From an uncultured Bacillota bacterium (lineage in GTDB: Bacteria; Bacillota; Clostridia; Oscillospirales; Oscillospiraceae), in assembly GCA_947172355.1 (NCBI GenBank), contig CAMWBA010000002.1, positions 1 to 64,000 on the forward strand: 64,000 nt of DNA, written 5' to 3'. Below the pieces are notes generated by a model. The model was not told the origin of the DNA. It made no database searches and saw only the letters and a list, made by a program, of their open reading frames with translations. The position numbers and the translations under genes were made by a program. Of this stretch, positions 50,706-59,326 are shown piece after piece; the stretch's first letter is position 1; each line of letters opens with the position of its first letter.

Positions 50706-51181
50706 ATGGAATATAACATAAGGACACTGGAAAAGTCAGAATACCCTCTTCGGAAGGAATTTTTGTATGAGGCAATCTTCGTTCCGGAAGGGGTGGAGCC
50801 GCCTCCAAGAGCTATCCTTGAAGCTCCGGAGCTCCAAGTTTACATTGCCGGGTTTGGAAGGGAAGAAGATGACAGAGCCCTTGCCGTGGAGGCAGATGGC
50901 AGGGTAGTGGGTGCCGTTTGGGTCCGCATTATGGACGACTATGGGCATGTTGACAATGAAACGCTTTCCTTCGCTGTCTCATTATACAAGAAATACCGGG
51001 GACTTGGGATTGGGACTGAGATGATGAGCGAATGCTTTCCATATTGAAGGATTGCGGATATCGACGGGCCTCACTGGCGGTTCAAAAAGCCAACTACGCG
51101 GTTCGCATGTATCAAAGAATCGGCTTTGACCTTGCCAGTGAAACAGAAGACGAATATATTATGGTAAACCGACTGCAATAA
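50706..51181 (+). pseudogene. Frameshifted GNAT N-acetyltransferase
   Basis: The frame from ATG 50706 (GGAGGAG upstream) encodes MEYNIRTLEKSEYPLRKEFL onward to YRGLGIGTEMMSE and then stops after CFPY. From about 51030 a second frame continues the GNAT fold: MLSILKDCGYRRASLAVQKA, then NYAVRMYQRIGF and a stop at 51179. One lost base near 51028 joins the halves as GIGTEMMS(R)MLSILKD. The acetyl-CoA loop (RGLGIGT) is in the first half and the C-terminal strands in the second. A real mutation and an assembly error cannot be told apart here. Confidence 0.8.
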
Positions 51182-51187
51182 CGGGCA

Positions 51188-51958
51188 TTACGCTCCCAGC
51201 AACACCTTTTGCGCCAGACCCAGCGCCAGCAGATGGGCAGGGTAGAAGACGTACCACAAGTATTTGTCCCCGGGAAAGGCCCTTCCCTTTTTGCCGTTGT
51301 AAAAGAAGGTGAACGCTACCCCCAGCAGGGGTCCCGCCGCGTTGATACACAGCATATGGAACCAGGTATAGATGAACAGCTGGTCGGAAAAGAACATCCA
51401 AATCAGCTTGTACCGGGACAGGGGCATGAGGAACAGCCACAGCAGGGCCTTTTTCCGTACCGGCCAGTGTTCGGTGAGATAGAAGACCAGGATGAACAGG
51501 ATGTAACGCCCCTTTCCCTCGGCAATGGCAAAATGTTCGGCTGCAATTACCACTCCGGCAGCCAGCAGATACCCCAGTCCCATTCGTTTCTCGTTGCCCC
51601 AGTTCATCAGCCGCAGGGTGAGCAGCCCCAGCAGCAGGGTAAACATAATGTTTCCATGGAAGCCAAACAGTAGATAATAGGGATACTCGGCCAGACAGGC
51701 GAAAACCAGCAGGCGCAAAGCGTACATTTTGAAGTTCCGTGTGTGCCGGTACCCGTTGGCGATGGAGAACAGAAAGATGGGCGCGGCGATGCGGCCGATG
51801 TAGTCTGTACAGCGCTGAAGGACCAGAAGTGCCGGGATGGTCTCTGCGGTGTTGGGGAAGAAGAGGACTTCCACCGTCAGCGCCAATGGCCAGACATAGG
51901 TTGCATGGTCCCACAGCATGGACAGCAGCGCAATTCCTTTTAAAGCGAAAAAGCTCAT
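51188..51958 (-). CDS. TraX-family membrane protein
   Basis: ATG 51958, after AAAGGAG, gives 256 residues; the ORF-track start at 52048 is not supported. About seven or eight membrane helices with TraX features: LKGIALLSMLWDHATYV at the N-terminus, RIAAPIFLFSIANGYRHTRN, and WYVFYPAHLLALGLAQ at the C-terminus. TraX was named for acetylation of F-pilin, but chromosomal homologues are common and their substrate is unknown. It faces the DUF6056-like gene divergently. Confidence 0.85.
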   Translation of the reverse strand: MSFFALKGIALLSMLWDHATYVWPLALTVEVLFFPNTAETIPALLVLQRCTDYIGRIAAPIFLFSIANGYRHTRNFKMYALRLLVFACLAEYPYYLLFGFHGNIMFTLLLGLLTLRLMNWGNEKRMGLGYLLAAGVVIAAEHFAIAEGKGRYILFILVFYLTEHWPVRKKALLWLFLMPLSRYKLIWMFFSDQLFIYTWFHMLCINAAGPLLGVAFTFFYNGKKGRAFPGDKYLWYVFYPAHLLALGLAQKVLLGA

Positions 51959-52084
51959 AAAAAAGACTCCTTTCAGTTTTTGGTAATAGAGAGGATAACA
52001 GGTAATTCTTACAAAACAGCGGACAGGTTCCTTACAAATTTCTGACATTTGGCGGACCTGCCAGACTATGGGAGGTGAACGGCG

Positions 52085-53626
52085 CTGAACCGTTCTAAGT
52101 ATCTGCGCCTGAGCACGCTGATTCTAGTTGCAGCGTTCTGGATGCTTCTGGGGGGAGCAGCCCACTACAGTTTGGTGGACGACCTCCAGTGGGGCACCCA
52201 GACAGGGCTGGACTGGTGGCGGTACGGGCTGCTGAACAACCGGTATGCGGGTAATTTTTGTGCAGTTGTCCTGTGCCGCTCCCTCACCATCAAAACACTG
52301 GTGATGGGCGGGACCATGTTCCTGATTCCCTATCTTATGGCAAAGCTGGCCGCCCGGGGGCGGGAGGAGGGCTTTCTTCCCGCCTTTCTGACCTGCAATT
52401 TCGGGATTCTTCTCATGCCAACGGCTTTGTGGCGGGAGGTTTACGGCTGGGTGTCCGGCTTTGGCAACTACAGTTTATCGGTGCTGGCCTTTCTGATATG
52501 GCTGACCGCCTTGGTTCATGTGGAAAAAAGCAGGCGGACGGGGGGCTGGCCGGTATTTCTGTTTGTACACACCCTGGTGATGGGCCTGTTTTTAGAGCAC
52601 TTATCCCTGCTGTTTCTGGGAGCTGGTCTGATTTTGGCGCTGTACTCCATGACCGCTGCGGGAAAAAGACTTCAGCTGCCCTTTTGGGCGTGCCTAGCGG
52701 GGGCGGTGCTGGCGGTCTACCTCATGTTTTTTAACGACATTGTAATAACGCTGCTGACCGATGGTGTTTCTCTGGGAGGACGCCGGGCCCTTTCGTTCTC
52801 GTTAGAGGGAGGGCTGCTGTCCGCCGCCGGACAGATTGCCGGGCGGTATTTGGGCACATTGTTGGCAGGACCCTTGTTAGAGGGAGTCCATACCAGTCTG
52901 CCACTGGCCTTTCTTACGGCCGGGGCATTCTGGGACAGCAAGGTCCGCTGGCTGATGCCGCTGGGGTTGATCCCCCTGGCCTGGGGGTGTTGGATGTGGA
53001 AGACTGGGGGGCGCGGCACGCCGGCGGACGCCATGATGTGTGGCCTGTGCTGGCTGCTGCCGCTGCTGGCGTTGATGGTTCAGAATTGTAGCGGGAGGGT
53101 GAAAACCGGACGGCTTTTGTTGTATTTGTCGGCCCCCTTGTCTCTGATGCCGGTGGCGGCGGTGTCCATCTCCGGCTGGAGGTTTTACTTCTTCCCCATG
53201 GTGATGGTGCTTTTGACGGCGGTGGATGTATGCGTCCCCTTTCTGACCAGAAAACCCATCCTATGGGGGGTGGCGGCACTGACGGTTGTGCTGATGGTCC
53301 CTTGGGTATACCGAGGGAGCAATGTACTCGCCTGCAACCTTACCGAGCAGCGGCTGATTGATCAGGCAAAGACAGGAGGAGAAAAGACCTTGATTCTGCC
53401 CACCGACCGGTACGACAATAGACAGTGGTATGTGCGAAACCCCTGGAGTGCCGAGGGGGCCTACTACTATCGAGAGCGGTTTGGCCTGGAAGAAGATGTG
53501 ACCCTTATCTTTCTGCCTGCGGGGTCCTTTGACCTCTGGCCGGATATCCCGGATGAACTATGGGAGAAGCGAGTGGAGTTGCCCCCCAGCGATGAATTTG
53601 TGTATACCATGCCGGTGATAAAGTAG
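52085..53626 (+). CDS. Polytopic membrane protein, DUF6056-like
   Basis: The ORF track starts at ATG 52142, but that cuts the first hydrophobic helix. A GGGAGGTG seven bases before an in-frame CTG at 52085, with a stop just upstream, suggests a CTG start and 513 residues (LNRSKYLRLSTLILVAAFWM first). Ten or more helices follow, with an AHYSLVDDLQWGTQTGLDWW loop and an exported C-terminal domain after about 400. The DDxxW-type loop recalls DUF6056 and membrane glycosyltransferase-like proteins. The family call is from memory; function unknown. Confidence 0.7.
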   Translation: MNRSKYLRLSTLILVAAFWMLLGGAAHYSLVDDLQWGTQTGLDWWRYGLLNNRYAGNFCAVVLCRSLTIKTLVMGGTMFLIPYLMAKLAARGREEGFLPAFLTCNFGILLMPTALWREVYGWVSGFGNYSLSVLAFLIWLTALVHVEKSRRTGGWPVFLFVHTLVMGLFLEHLSLLFLGAGLILALYSMTAAGKRLQLPFWACLAGAVLAVYLMFFNDIVITLLTDGVSLGGRRALSFSLEGGLLSAAGQIAGRYLGTLLAGPLLEGVHTSLPLAFLTAGAFWDSKVRWLMPLGLIPLAWGCWMWKTGGRGTPADAMMCGLCWLLPLLALMVQNCSGRVKTGRLLLYLSAPLSLMPVAAVSISGWRFYFFPMVMVLLTAVDVCVPFLTRKPILWGVAALTVVLMVPWVYRGSNVLACNLTEQRLIDQAKTGGEKTLILPTDRYDNRQWYVRNPWSAEGAYYYRERFGLEEDVTLIFLPAGSFDLWPDIPDELWEKRVELPPSDEFVYTMPVIK

Positions 53627-53636
53627 GAGGATCTTA

Positions 53637-54506
53637 ATGAACATTCAATGGTACCCCGGCCACATGACCAAAACCCGGCGTCAGATTGAGGCCGACTTGA
53701 AATTGGTAGACATTGTGGCGGAAATTATTGATGCCCGTATTCCAGCGTCCAGCCGCAACCCGGATATCGACGCCATCTGTGCGGAAAAGCCCCGGCTTAT
53801 CGTCCTCAACCGGGCGGACCAAGCCGACCCCGCCCAAACCAAAGCCTGGGGGGCGTATTTCCGGAGCCAGGGCCACTCCGTTTTGGAGAGCGACGCCCGG
53901 TCCGGGAAGGGAATCGGCCAGTTTTCTGCGGTAGTGCAAGGTGTGCTGAAAGACCAGATTGCCCGCTGGCGGGAGAAAGGCCAGATAGGCCGGCCCGTCC
54001 GGGCCATGGTGGTGGGGGTACCCAACGTGGGCAAATCCACCTTTATCAACAAAGTGGCGAAACGGAAGTCCGCCAAAGCGGGGGACCGCCCCGGCGTCAC
54101 CCGGGGGAAGCAGTGGGTCCATGTGGATCAGGGGCTGGACCTGTTGGACACCCCCGGCATCCTCTGGCCCAAATTTGAGGACGAGCGCACCGGCATGAAT
54201 CTGGCCTTTACCGGGGCGGTGAAGGACGAGATCATGGATGTGGAGACCCTGGGCTGTCACTTCATGGCCCTGCTGGGGGAGCGCTATCCCCAGGCCCTTA
54301 TGGATAGCTACAAGCTCTCGGAAGTCCCCGCAAGGGAGGAAGGGGAGAACGATGCAGCCTGGGGTTACCGTCTCCTTCAGACCGCCGCCGCCAGACGGGG
54401 GATGCGCGTTTCCGGCAACGAGCTGGACACCGAACGGATGTCCCGGGTCCTTCTGGATGAGTACCGGGGCGGAAAGCTGGGGCGGTTTACATTAGAGACA
54501 CCATAA
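53637..54506 (+). CDS. rbgA: Ribosome biogenesis GTPase YlqF/RbgA
   Basis: A 289-residue circularly permuted GTPase: G4 appears first (IVLNRADQAD), then G1 GVPNVGKSTFIN, G3 DTPGILWPKFE, and a C-terminal RNA-binding helix region ending LGRFTLETP. RbgA promotes late 50S subunit maturation. The usual NKxD G4 motif reads NRAD, a conservative change. TAGGAGG precedes the ATG. It starts a run of genes reaching yraN. Confidence 0.95.
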   Translation: MNIQWYPGHMTKTRRQIEADLKLVDIVAEIIDARIPASSRNPDIDAICAEKPRLIVLNRADQADPAQTKAWGAYFRSQGHSVLESDARSGKGIGQFSAVVQGVLKDQIARWREKGQIGRPVRAMVVGVPNVGKSTFINKVAKRKSAKAGDRPGVTRGKQWVHVDQGLDLLDTPGILWPKFEDERTGMNLAFTGAVKDEIMDVETLGCHFMALLGERYPQALMDSYKLSEVPAREEGENDAAWGYRLLQTAAARRGMRVSGNELDTERMSRVLLDEYRGGKLGRFTLETP

Positions 54507-54507
54507 A

Positions 54508-55986
54508 ATGGAAAGGATGATGTGGGATGGAAAAAAGGCCTATACTGTCGAGGACTACCGCGCTCTTCAAGACACCCCGCCAGAGCCCTTCAAGGAGGAT
54601 TTACGCAACCTGTGCCGTACAGCTTTTGGCCCGGACTGGACAGACAAGCATCCCGGTCAGGCGGCCATTGACAAATTACGCTCCTATGATGTTCTCCCTG
54701 AGGTATTCATCGCCATGTACGAGGTGATCGGCGGGGAGGAGCAGATGCACAAATTGGGCTTTTTGCCGGCGAAGGAGACGGAGCTGGCTGGGAACGGACT
54801 GGTCTATTGCAGACAGAAAAAACAGTCCTTTGCCTTCCGGAGCGAGAGCACGGAAATGATGCCGTCCAATTGGGCGCCCCACGCCGGCATTCGGGTGGGG
54901 CAGAAATCGCCGTATTTTCCCGATATAGAATGGCAGCGCTGGTGCGACTGGCTGGTGGGGGGCCGCCCACATACTCTTCCCACGTTGCTGCTTCGGCAAA
55001 TCGGAGAGGCTCTGGACAACATGATGCCCAACTGCGTCTGGGCACAGACACCGGTGAAGAAGGATGGCAAGCTGTCTCGGTATGAGACGATGGCCCGGCG
55101 GTTTGGATGTTCCACCTTGGAGAGCATCATGCCCTGCAACTGGGAGTTCGCCTGCAACCCGGAGCGCGGGCTTTTGCTGCGAAGCTGCGACTATGAGCGG
55201 GCAAAGATCCTGCTTTACAGCCGTGACCCTGCCCAACTGGAGGCGCTGTCGGACATCTGTCCCATCCAGTGGCGCCGTAGGGACGACAGAAAGATCCTGG
55301 ACCCAGCTAAGTTCATCCAGTCTCCAGCCCCAGTGACCTTTGCGGAAAAACTGGAGGTCATGTCACGGGCCCTGCTGGGCAAGCGGTCCATGGCTTTGTC
55401 CGCAGAGGAGGTCAGCAAGGCGGAGGCGCGTCTGGGTATCCAATTCCCGGAGGCTCTGCGGCAGTTTTATCTGCACTTCGGCAAGGGAGGAAAGCTGTTT
55501 ACTACAGACGCCCTGAACGATATCCTCACCTTCCGGCAGATGGACCCGGAAGACGATGCCTTTGGCGAGGACTTTGAGGAGGGGATGGTACAGGACAGTC
55601 TGCTGCTGGCGGTGGAGAACCAGGGCGTGTGGACCATGTACCTGGATTTGAATACTGGAGAGCCCTGGCTGGATTGGGGCGAGGGCCGTGAGGACTGCTG
55701 GGGGCTGGACTTGGAAGGGGCGCTGCTGCACTTATTGGCGATGAATGCCACCGGCTTCCTGTCCCGGGGCGGGGACTGCGATATGGAGGACACCCCGGAA
55801 AACCGAGAACTGATGGGCCATTACTTCCATTTTTTGGTGGAGGGGAAAATGGCTGTCTTTGCCGACCCGGACAAAGGGCTGGTGGGCTGCCGGCAGAATG
55901 AGTCACAGATCGTCATTATGGCCCACGGAGAAAAGGGGCTCAACCAACTGGAGGAGAATGCGGACATTCAAGTGAGCTGCTTTTAA
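54508..55986 (+). CDS. Two-part protein with C-terminal SMI1/KNR4 (SUKH) domain
   Basis: A 492-residue protein starting one base after the rbgA stop, so translation is coupled; the exact ATG among 54508-54520 is uncertain. Residues from about 290 carry the SUKH pattern LSAEEVSKAEARLGIQFPEA, then LRQFYLHFGKGGKL. The N-terminal half (VLPEVFIAMYEVIGGEEQMH, then FLPAKETELAGNGLVYCRQK) has similar spacing and could be a second, diverged SUKH-like unit. No signal or membrane segment. It may be an orphan immunity protein; no toxin gene is adjacent. Confidence 0.7.
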   Translation: MERMMWDGKKAYTVEDYRALQDTPPEPFKEDLRNLCRTAFGPDWTDKHPGQAAIDKLRSYDVLPEVFIAMYEVIGGEEQMHKLGFLPAKETELAGNGLVYCRQKKQSFAFRSESTEMMPSNWAPHAGIRVGQKSPYFPDIEWQRWCDWLVGGRPHTLPTLLLRQIGEALDNMMPNCVWAQTPVKKDGKLSRYETMARRFGCSTLESIMPCNWEFACNPERGLLLRSCDYERAKILLYSRDPAQLEALSDICPIQWRRRDDRKILDPAKFIQSPAPVTFAEKLEVMSRALLGKRSMALSAEEVSKAEARLGIQFPEALRQFYLHFGKGGKLFTTDALNDILTFRQMDPEDDAFGEDFEEGMVQDSLLLAVENQGVWTMYLDLNTGEPWLDWGEGREDCWGLDLEGALLHLLAMNATGFLSRGGDCDMEDTPENRELMGHYFHFLVEGKMAVFADPDKGLVGCRQNESQIVIMAHGEKGLNQLEENADIQVSCF

Positions 55987-55999
55987 GGAGGGGGAGCAT

Positions 56000-56674
56000 A
56001 TGACAGTCCAGGGGGAAAAGGACTTTATCGAAAACGCCTTTCAGGCTTTGAAGGACCGGGGCTGGTTTTCCCAAACTGGCCTGGTGCCCGCCGGGGTTAC
56101 AGACGGAGAGCTTGCCGCCTTTGAGGAGGAGTACCAGCTGAAAGTCCCCTCCCTTTATAGGGCGTTTCTCAAATCCTATCAGATCAATTTTCACCTTTGG
56201 GGTATTTCCAATGGTTCTGACCAGTACACCTGTCCCAGACCGCTGACGCTGATAACCGGTATGAAGGAGCTGAGGGAGGCCATGGAGGAGTTCCGCCGCA
56301 GTGCCCAGACCTATTTTTCCTACTCCGCCGGGCCGGAGCAGTTTGGCAAATACCTCCCCATTGGGAATTGGGACAGCGACTGGCTACTGTGGGACCTGTC
56401 CAAGCCGGAGGACCGGGTGGTGGTGGACGACCCCGATTTCGGTGCAAGCTGGCTGCTCACCGCCTTTGCCCATGACGTGCCGTGGGACGAGGACTACTGG
56501 CAGGAGGGCGGCGACCCTGCGGCCCCAGACTTCAAAACGCTACTGGACTGGTTTTTCTATGGGACGCTGATTCCCGAATTTGAGGAGGAAAACCAGCTGA
56601 AGGTGACCTACGAACGGCTGAACAATTACGGTTTTTTGTGGCATTGGTACGAGGACCACTGGAAGGAGACATAA
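56000..56674 (+). CDS. SMI1/KNR4 (SUKH) family protein
   Basis: A 224-residue protein with a clear SUKH N-terminal motif (VTDGELAAFEEEYQLKVPSL, then YRAFLKSYQINF) and the later LPIGNWDSDWLLWDLSKPED typical of the domain. AAGGAGGGGGAG precedes the ATG at good spacing. It follows the larger SUKH-type gene by 13 bases and precedes rnhB by two, so it shares the housekeeping transcript. Probably immunity-like; partner unknown. Confidence 0.78.
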   Translation: MTVQGEKDFIENAFQALKDRGWFSQTGLVPAGVTDGELAAFEEEYQLKVPSLYRAFLKSYQINFHLWGISNGSDQYTCPRPLTLITGMKELREAMEEFRRSAQTYFSYSAGPEQFGKYLPIGNWDSDWLLWDLSKPEDRVVVDDPDFGASWLLTAFAHDVPWDEDYWQEGGDPAAPDFKTLLDWFFYGTLIPEFEEENQLKVTYERLNNYGFLWHWYEDHWKET

Positions 56675-56676
56675 CC

Positions 56677-57369
56677 ATGGATTTCTGGCAGTACGAAAAA
56701 GAGGCAATGGCAGAGGGGTATTCTGCCGTCTGCGGCTGTGACGAGGCGGGGGCGGGACCCCTGGCAGGCCCGGTGTATGCGGCAGCGGTAATCCTGCCGC
56801 TGGGAGAGAATATCCCCGGACTGAATGACTCCAAAAAGCTGTCCGAGAAGAAGCGGGAAGCTCTTTTCCCTGTCATCCAGGAGAGGGCGCTAGCCTGGTC
56901 GGTGTCCTTTGTGACCGAGAAGGAGATCGACGAAACGGATATCCTCAGTGCCCGGATGAAGGCCATGCAGCTGGCTATTGACGGCCTGTCACAACGACCG
57001 GATTTTACTCTGATCGACGGCAACCGGGACCGGGGGAGAAGCGCCGCCATCCTCACGCCCCACCGCTGTTTGGTGAAAGGGGACAGCCTTTCCGCCTCCA
57101 TCGCGGCGGCATCCGTCCTAGCCAAAGTGAGCCGTGACCGGTATATGGTGGAGATGGCAGCAAACTATCCAGAGTACCGCTTCGACCAGCACAAGGGATA
57201 CGGCACTAAGCTGCACTATGCGCTGCTGGCCCAGCACGGCCTCAGTCCCATCCACCGCCGGACCTTTTTGAAGTCCGCCAATCTCCAGAAAGAACATGTG
57301 CTTGACGGTTCCGGCTCCCCGGTAGCGGACGAACATGCGGAAAACGATGCGGAGGCAGAAAACCGATGA
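56677..57369 (+). CDS. rnhB: Ribonuclease HII
   Basis: ATG 56677 after GGAAGGAG gives 230 residues. The catalytic start is CDEAGAGPLAGPVYAAAVIL (D22, E23), with LNDSKKLSEKKREAL, LIDGNRDRG and KGDSLSASIAAASVLAKVSRD following. RNase HII removes ribonucleotides from DNA. The normal GRG motif at 25-27, which senses the RNA-DNA junction, reads GAG here, so the arginine is replaced by alanine. Overlaps yraN by four bases. Confidence 0.93.
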   Translation: MDFWQYEKEAMAEGYSAVCGCDEAGAGPLAGPVYAAAVILPLGENIPGLNDSKKLSEKKREALFPVIQERALAWSVSFVTEKEIDETDILSARMKAMQLAIDGLSQRPDFTLIDGNRDRGRSAAILTPHRCLVKGDSLSASIAAASVLAKVSRDRYMVEMAANYPEYRFDQHKGYGTKLHYALLAQHGLSPIHRRTFLKSANLQKEHVLDGSGSPVADEHAENDAEAENR

Positions 57370-57734
57370 GCGGTCAGGAGAGTCGCCTGCTGGGCCGGTG
57401 GGGGGAGGAACTGGCTGCGGAGCTGCTGCGAAACAAGGGGTTCCGTGTGACCGACGCCAACTGGAAATGCCGTTTTGGGGAACTGGATTTGGTGGCGGAG
57501 GATGGGGAGTATCTCTGCTTTGCAGAGGTCAAGCTGCGCAAAAGCGACACCTATGGTTCTGCGGGAGAATCTGTAGACCGCCGCAAGCAGGCGCGGCTGC
57601 GAATGGCGGCGGAGCTCTATCTGGTTCAGCATCCCACTCAGCTTCAGCCCCGCTTCGATGTGGTCGAGATTTACGCCCCACAGGGGCTGGCGACAAGAAC
57701 ACCGGAGATCCGCCACTGGGAAAACGCCTTTTAG
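57366..57734 (+). CDS. yraN: YraN family protein (UPF0102)
   Basis: A 122-residue protein with the Holliday-junction-resolvase-like YraN core: LGRWGEELAAELLRNKGFRV, then NWKCRFGELDLVAEDGEYLCFAEVKLR, containing the E...D...ExK nuclease pattern. Its gene typically sits beside rnhB, as here, with an ATGA overlap. Biological role is not settled. Confidence 0.93.
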   Translation: MSGQESRLLGRWGEELAAELLRNKGFRVTDANWKCRFGELDLVAEDGEYLCFAEVKLRKSDTYGSAGESVDRRKQARLRMAAELYLVQHPTQLQPRFDVVEIYAPQGLATRTPEIRHWENAF

Positions 57735-57746
57735 TACTAAAATCCC

Positions 57747-57775
57747 TTGACCTTCAGGAAAAAAGCTGGCATAAT
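57747..57775 (+). promoter_or_regulatory. Promoter of thrC
   Basis: TTGACC, a 17-base spacer and CATAAT. The leader that follows holds a GGACGGCG-G-CGCCGTCC hairpin at 57792-57808. Confidence 0.55.
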
Positions 57776-57791
57776 ATTGTATCAGAAAAGA

Positions 57792-57808
57792 GGACGGCGG
57801 CGCCGTCC
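57792..57808 (+). repeat. GC-rich palindrome in the thrC leader
   Basis: GGACGGCGGCGCCGTCC forms a compact stem between the promoter and the ribosome-binding site. No T-tract; possible attenuation or RNA stabilising role. Confidence 0.4.
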
Positions 57809-57837
57809 ATAATGTGGAACAGAATGGAAGGATTAAC

Positions 57838-59322
57838 ATGCGCTATATCAGTACGAGGGATCATTCAATTCAGTATTCCGCGTCTCAGGCCATTGCCCAG
57901 GGACTGGCCAAGGATGGCGGACTGCTGACTCCCTACTATATCCCCAAGCTGCCCGGGAAGGCGCTGGAGGACATCAAATCCATGGCCTATCAGCAGCGGG
58001 CCGTATACATTATGAAGATGTTTTTGGAGGAGTTCTCCGTCAAGGAACTCACCGGCTTTGCCAACGTCGCTTACGGCCCGGACAAGTTTGATACACCGGC
58101 GGTAGCCCCTGTCCGCACAGTGGATGAAAACACCCACTGTCTGGAACTGTGGCATGGCCCAACCTGTGCCTTTAAGGACATGGCACTCCAGATGCTGCCC
58201 CATCTGCTGTCCGCTTCCTTGGTCAAGACGGAGGAAAACAAGACGGCGTGTATTTTGGTGGCCACCTCCGGTGACACAGGAAAGGGCGCCTTGGAGGGGT
58301 TTAAGGATGTGCCCCGAACCAAGATTTTGGTGTTCTACCCCAAAGACGGGGTGTCACAGGTACAGGAACTTCAGATGGTCACCCAGGAGGGGGAGAATGT
58401 AGGGGTTGCCGCGGTGGTGGGCAACTTTGACGATGCGCAGACCGGTGTAAAGAGGCTCTTTTCCAACGAGAGGCTCCGCCGGGAACTGGCGGGCCGGGGG
58501 TATTTCTTCTCCTCGGCCAACTCCATCAACTGGGGCCGGGTGCTGCCGCAGGTCGTCTACTACATCTCCGCTTACTGTGATCTGCTCCGGGATGAGAAGG
58601 TCCAGCCCGGTCAGATGGTGAATATCTGTGTGCCCACCGGCAACTTCGGCAACATCCTGGCCGCTTACTACGCCAGTGAAATGGGCCTGCCCATCGACCA
58701 GCTGATCTGTGCCTCCAACCGCAACAACGTGCTTACCGACTTTCTGCGGGATGGCATATACGACCGCAACCGCACCTTCTACAACACCATGTCTCCCTCT
58801 ATGGACATTCTCATCTCCTCCAATCTGGAGCGGCTGCTGTACTCGCTCACCCAGGACCCGGACGAGGTGAGGCGCTGCATGGCCCGGCTCAACGAGGTGG
58901 GCAAGTACCAGGTGAGCGACCGGGTGAAGGATAAACTGCAAAAGCGGTTTAAGGGCTATTTCTGCGACGACAAGGAGACCCAGCGAATGATCCGGGCCGT
59001 GTATCAGAAGTATGGCTACCTCATTGACACCCATACCGCGGTAGCTTTCTCCGCCCTGGAGCAGTACCGCGCCGAGACCGAGGACGATACTCCCACCATT
59101 GTGGCCTCCACCGCAAGCCCTTTCAAGTTCTGCGGAAGTGTGCTGGAGGCGCTGGGAGAGCCCAGCCCTGCCTCCGGCCTGGACGCTCTGGACCAGCTGG
59201 CCGCCAAATCCGGACAGCCCGTCCCCGCTCCGCTGGCCGGACTGCGGAACAAATCCGTCCGCTTTACCCAGGTGGTGGAGAAGGAACGTATGGTGGACGC
59301 GGTGCTGTCTCTGCTGGAGTAA
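57838..59322 (+). CDS. thrC: Threonine synthase
   Basis: ATG 57838 after GGAAGGA gives 494 residues, the length of the long ThrC class. The PLP lysine is K113 in GPTCAFKDMALQMLP; VATSGDTGKGALEGF binds the cofactor phosphate and the N-terminal YISTRDHSIQYSASQAIAQG is typical. It converts O-phosphohomoserine to threonine. Other threonine genes are not in the window. It is followed four bases later by a phosphoesterase gene. Confidence 0.95.
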   Translation: MRYISTRDHSIQYSASQAIAQGLAKDGGLLTPYYIPKLPGKALEDIKSMAYQQRAVYIMKMFLEEFSVKELTGFANVAYGPDKFDTPAVAPVRTVDENTHCLELWHGPTCAFKDMALQMLPHLLSASLVKTEENKTACILVATSGDTGKGALEGFKDVPRTKILVFYPKDGVSQVQELQMVTQEGENVGVAAVVGNFDDAQTGVKRLFSNERLRRELAGRGYFFSSANSINWGRVLPQVVYYISAYCDLLRDEKVQPGQMVNICVPTGNFGNILAAYYASEMGLPIDQLICASNRNNVLTDFLRDGIYDRNRTFYNTMSPSMDILISSNLERLLYSLTQDPDEVRRCMARLNEVGKYQVSDRVKDKLQKRFKGYFCDDKETQRMIRAVYQKYGYLIDTHTAVAFSALEQYRAETEDDTPTIVASTASPFKFCGSVLEALGEPSPASGLDALDQLAAKSGQPVPAPLAGLRNKSVRFTQVVEKERMVDAVLSLLE

Positions 59323-59326
59323 GCCT

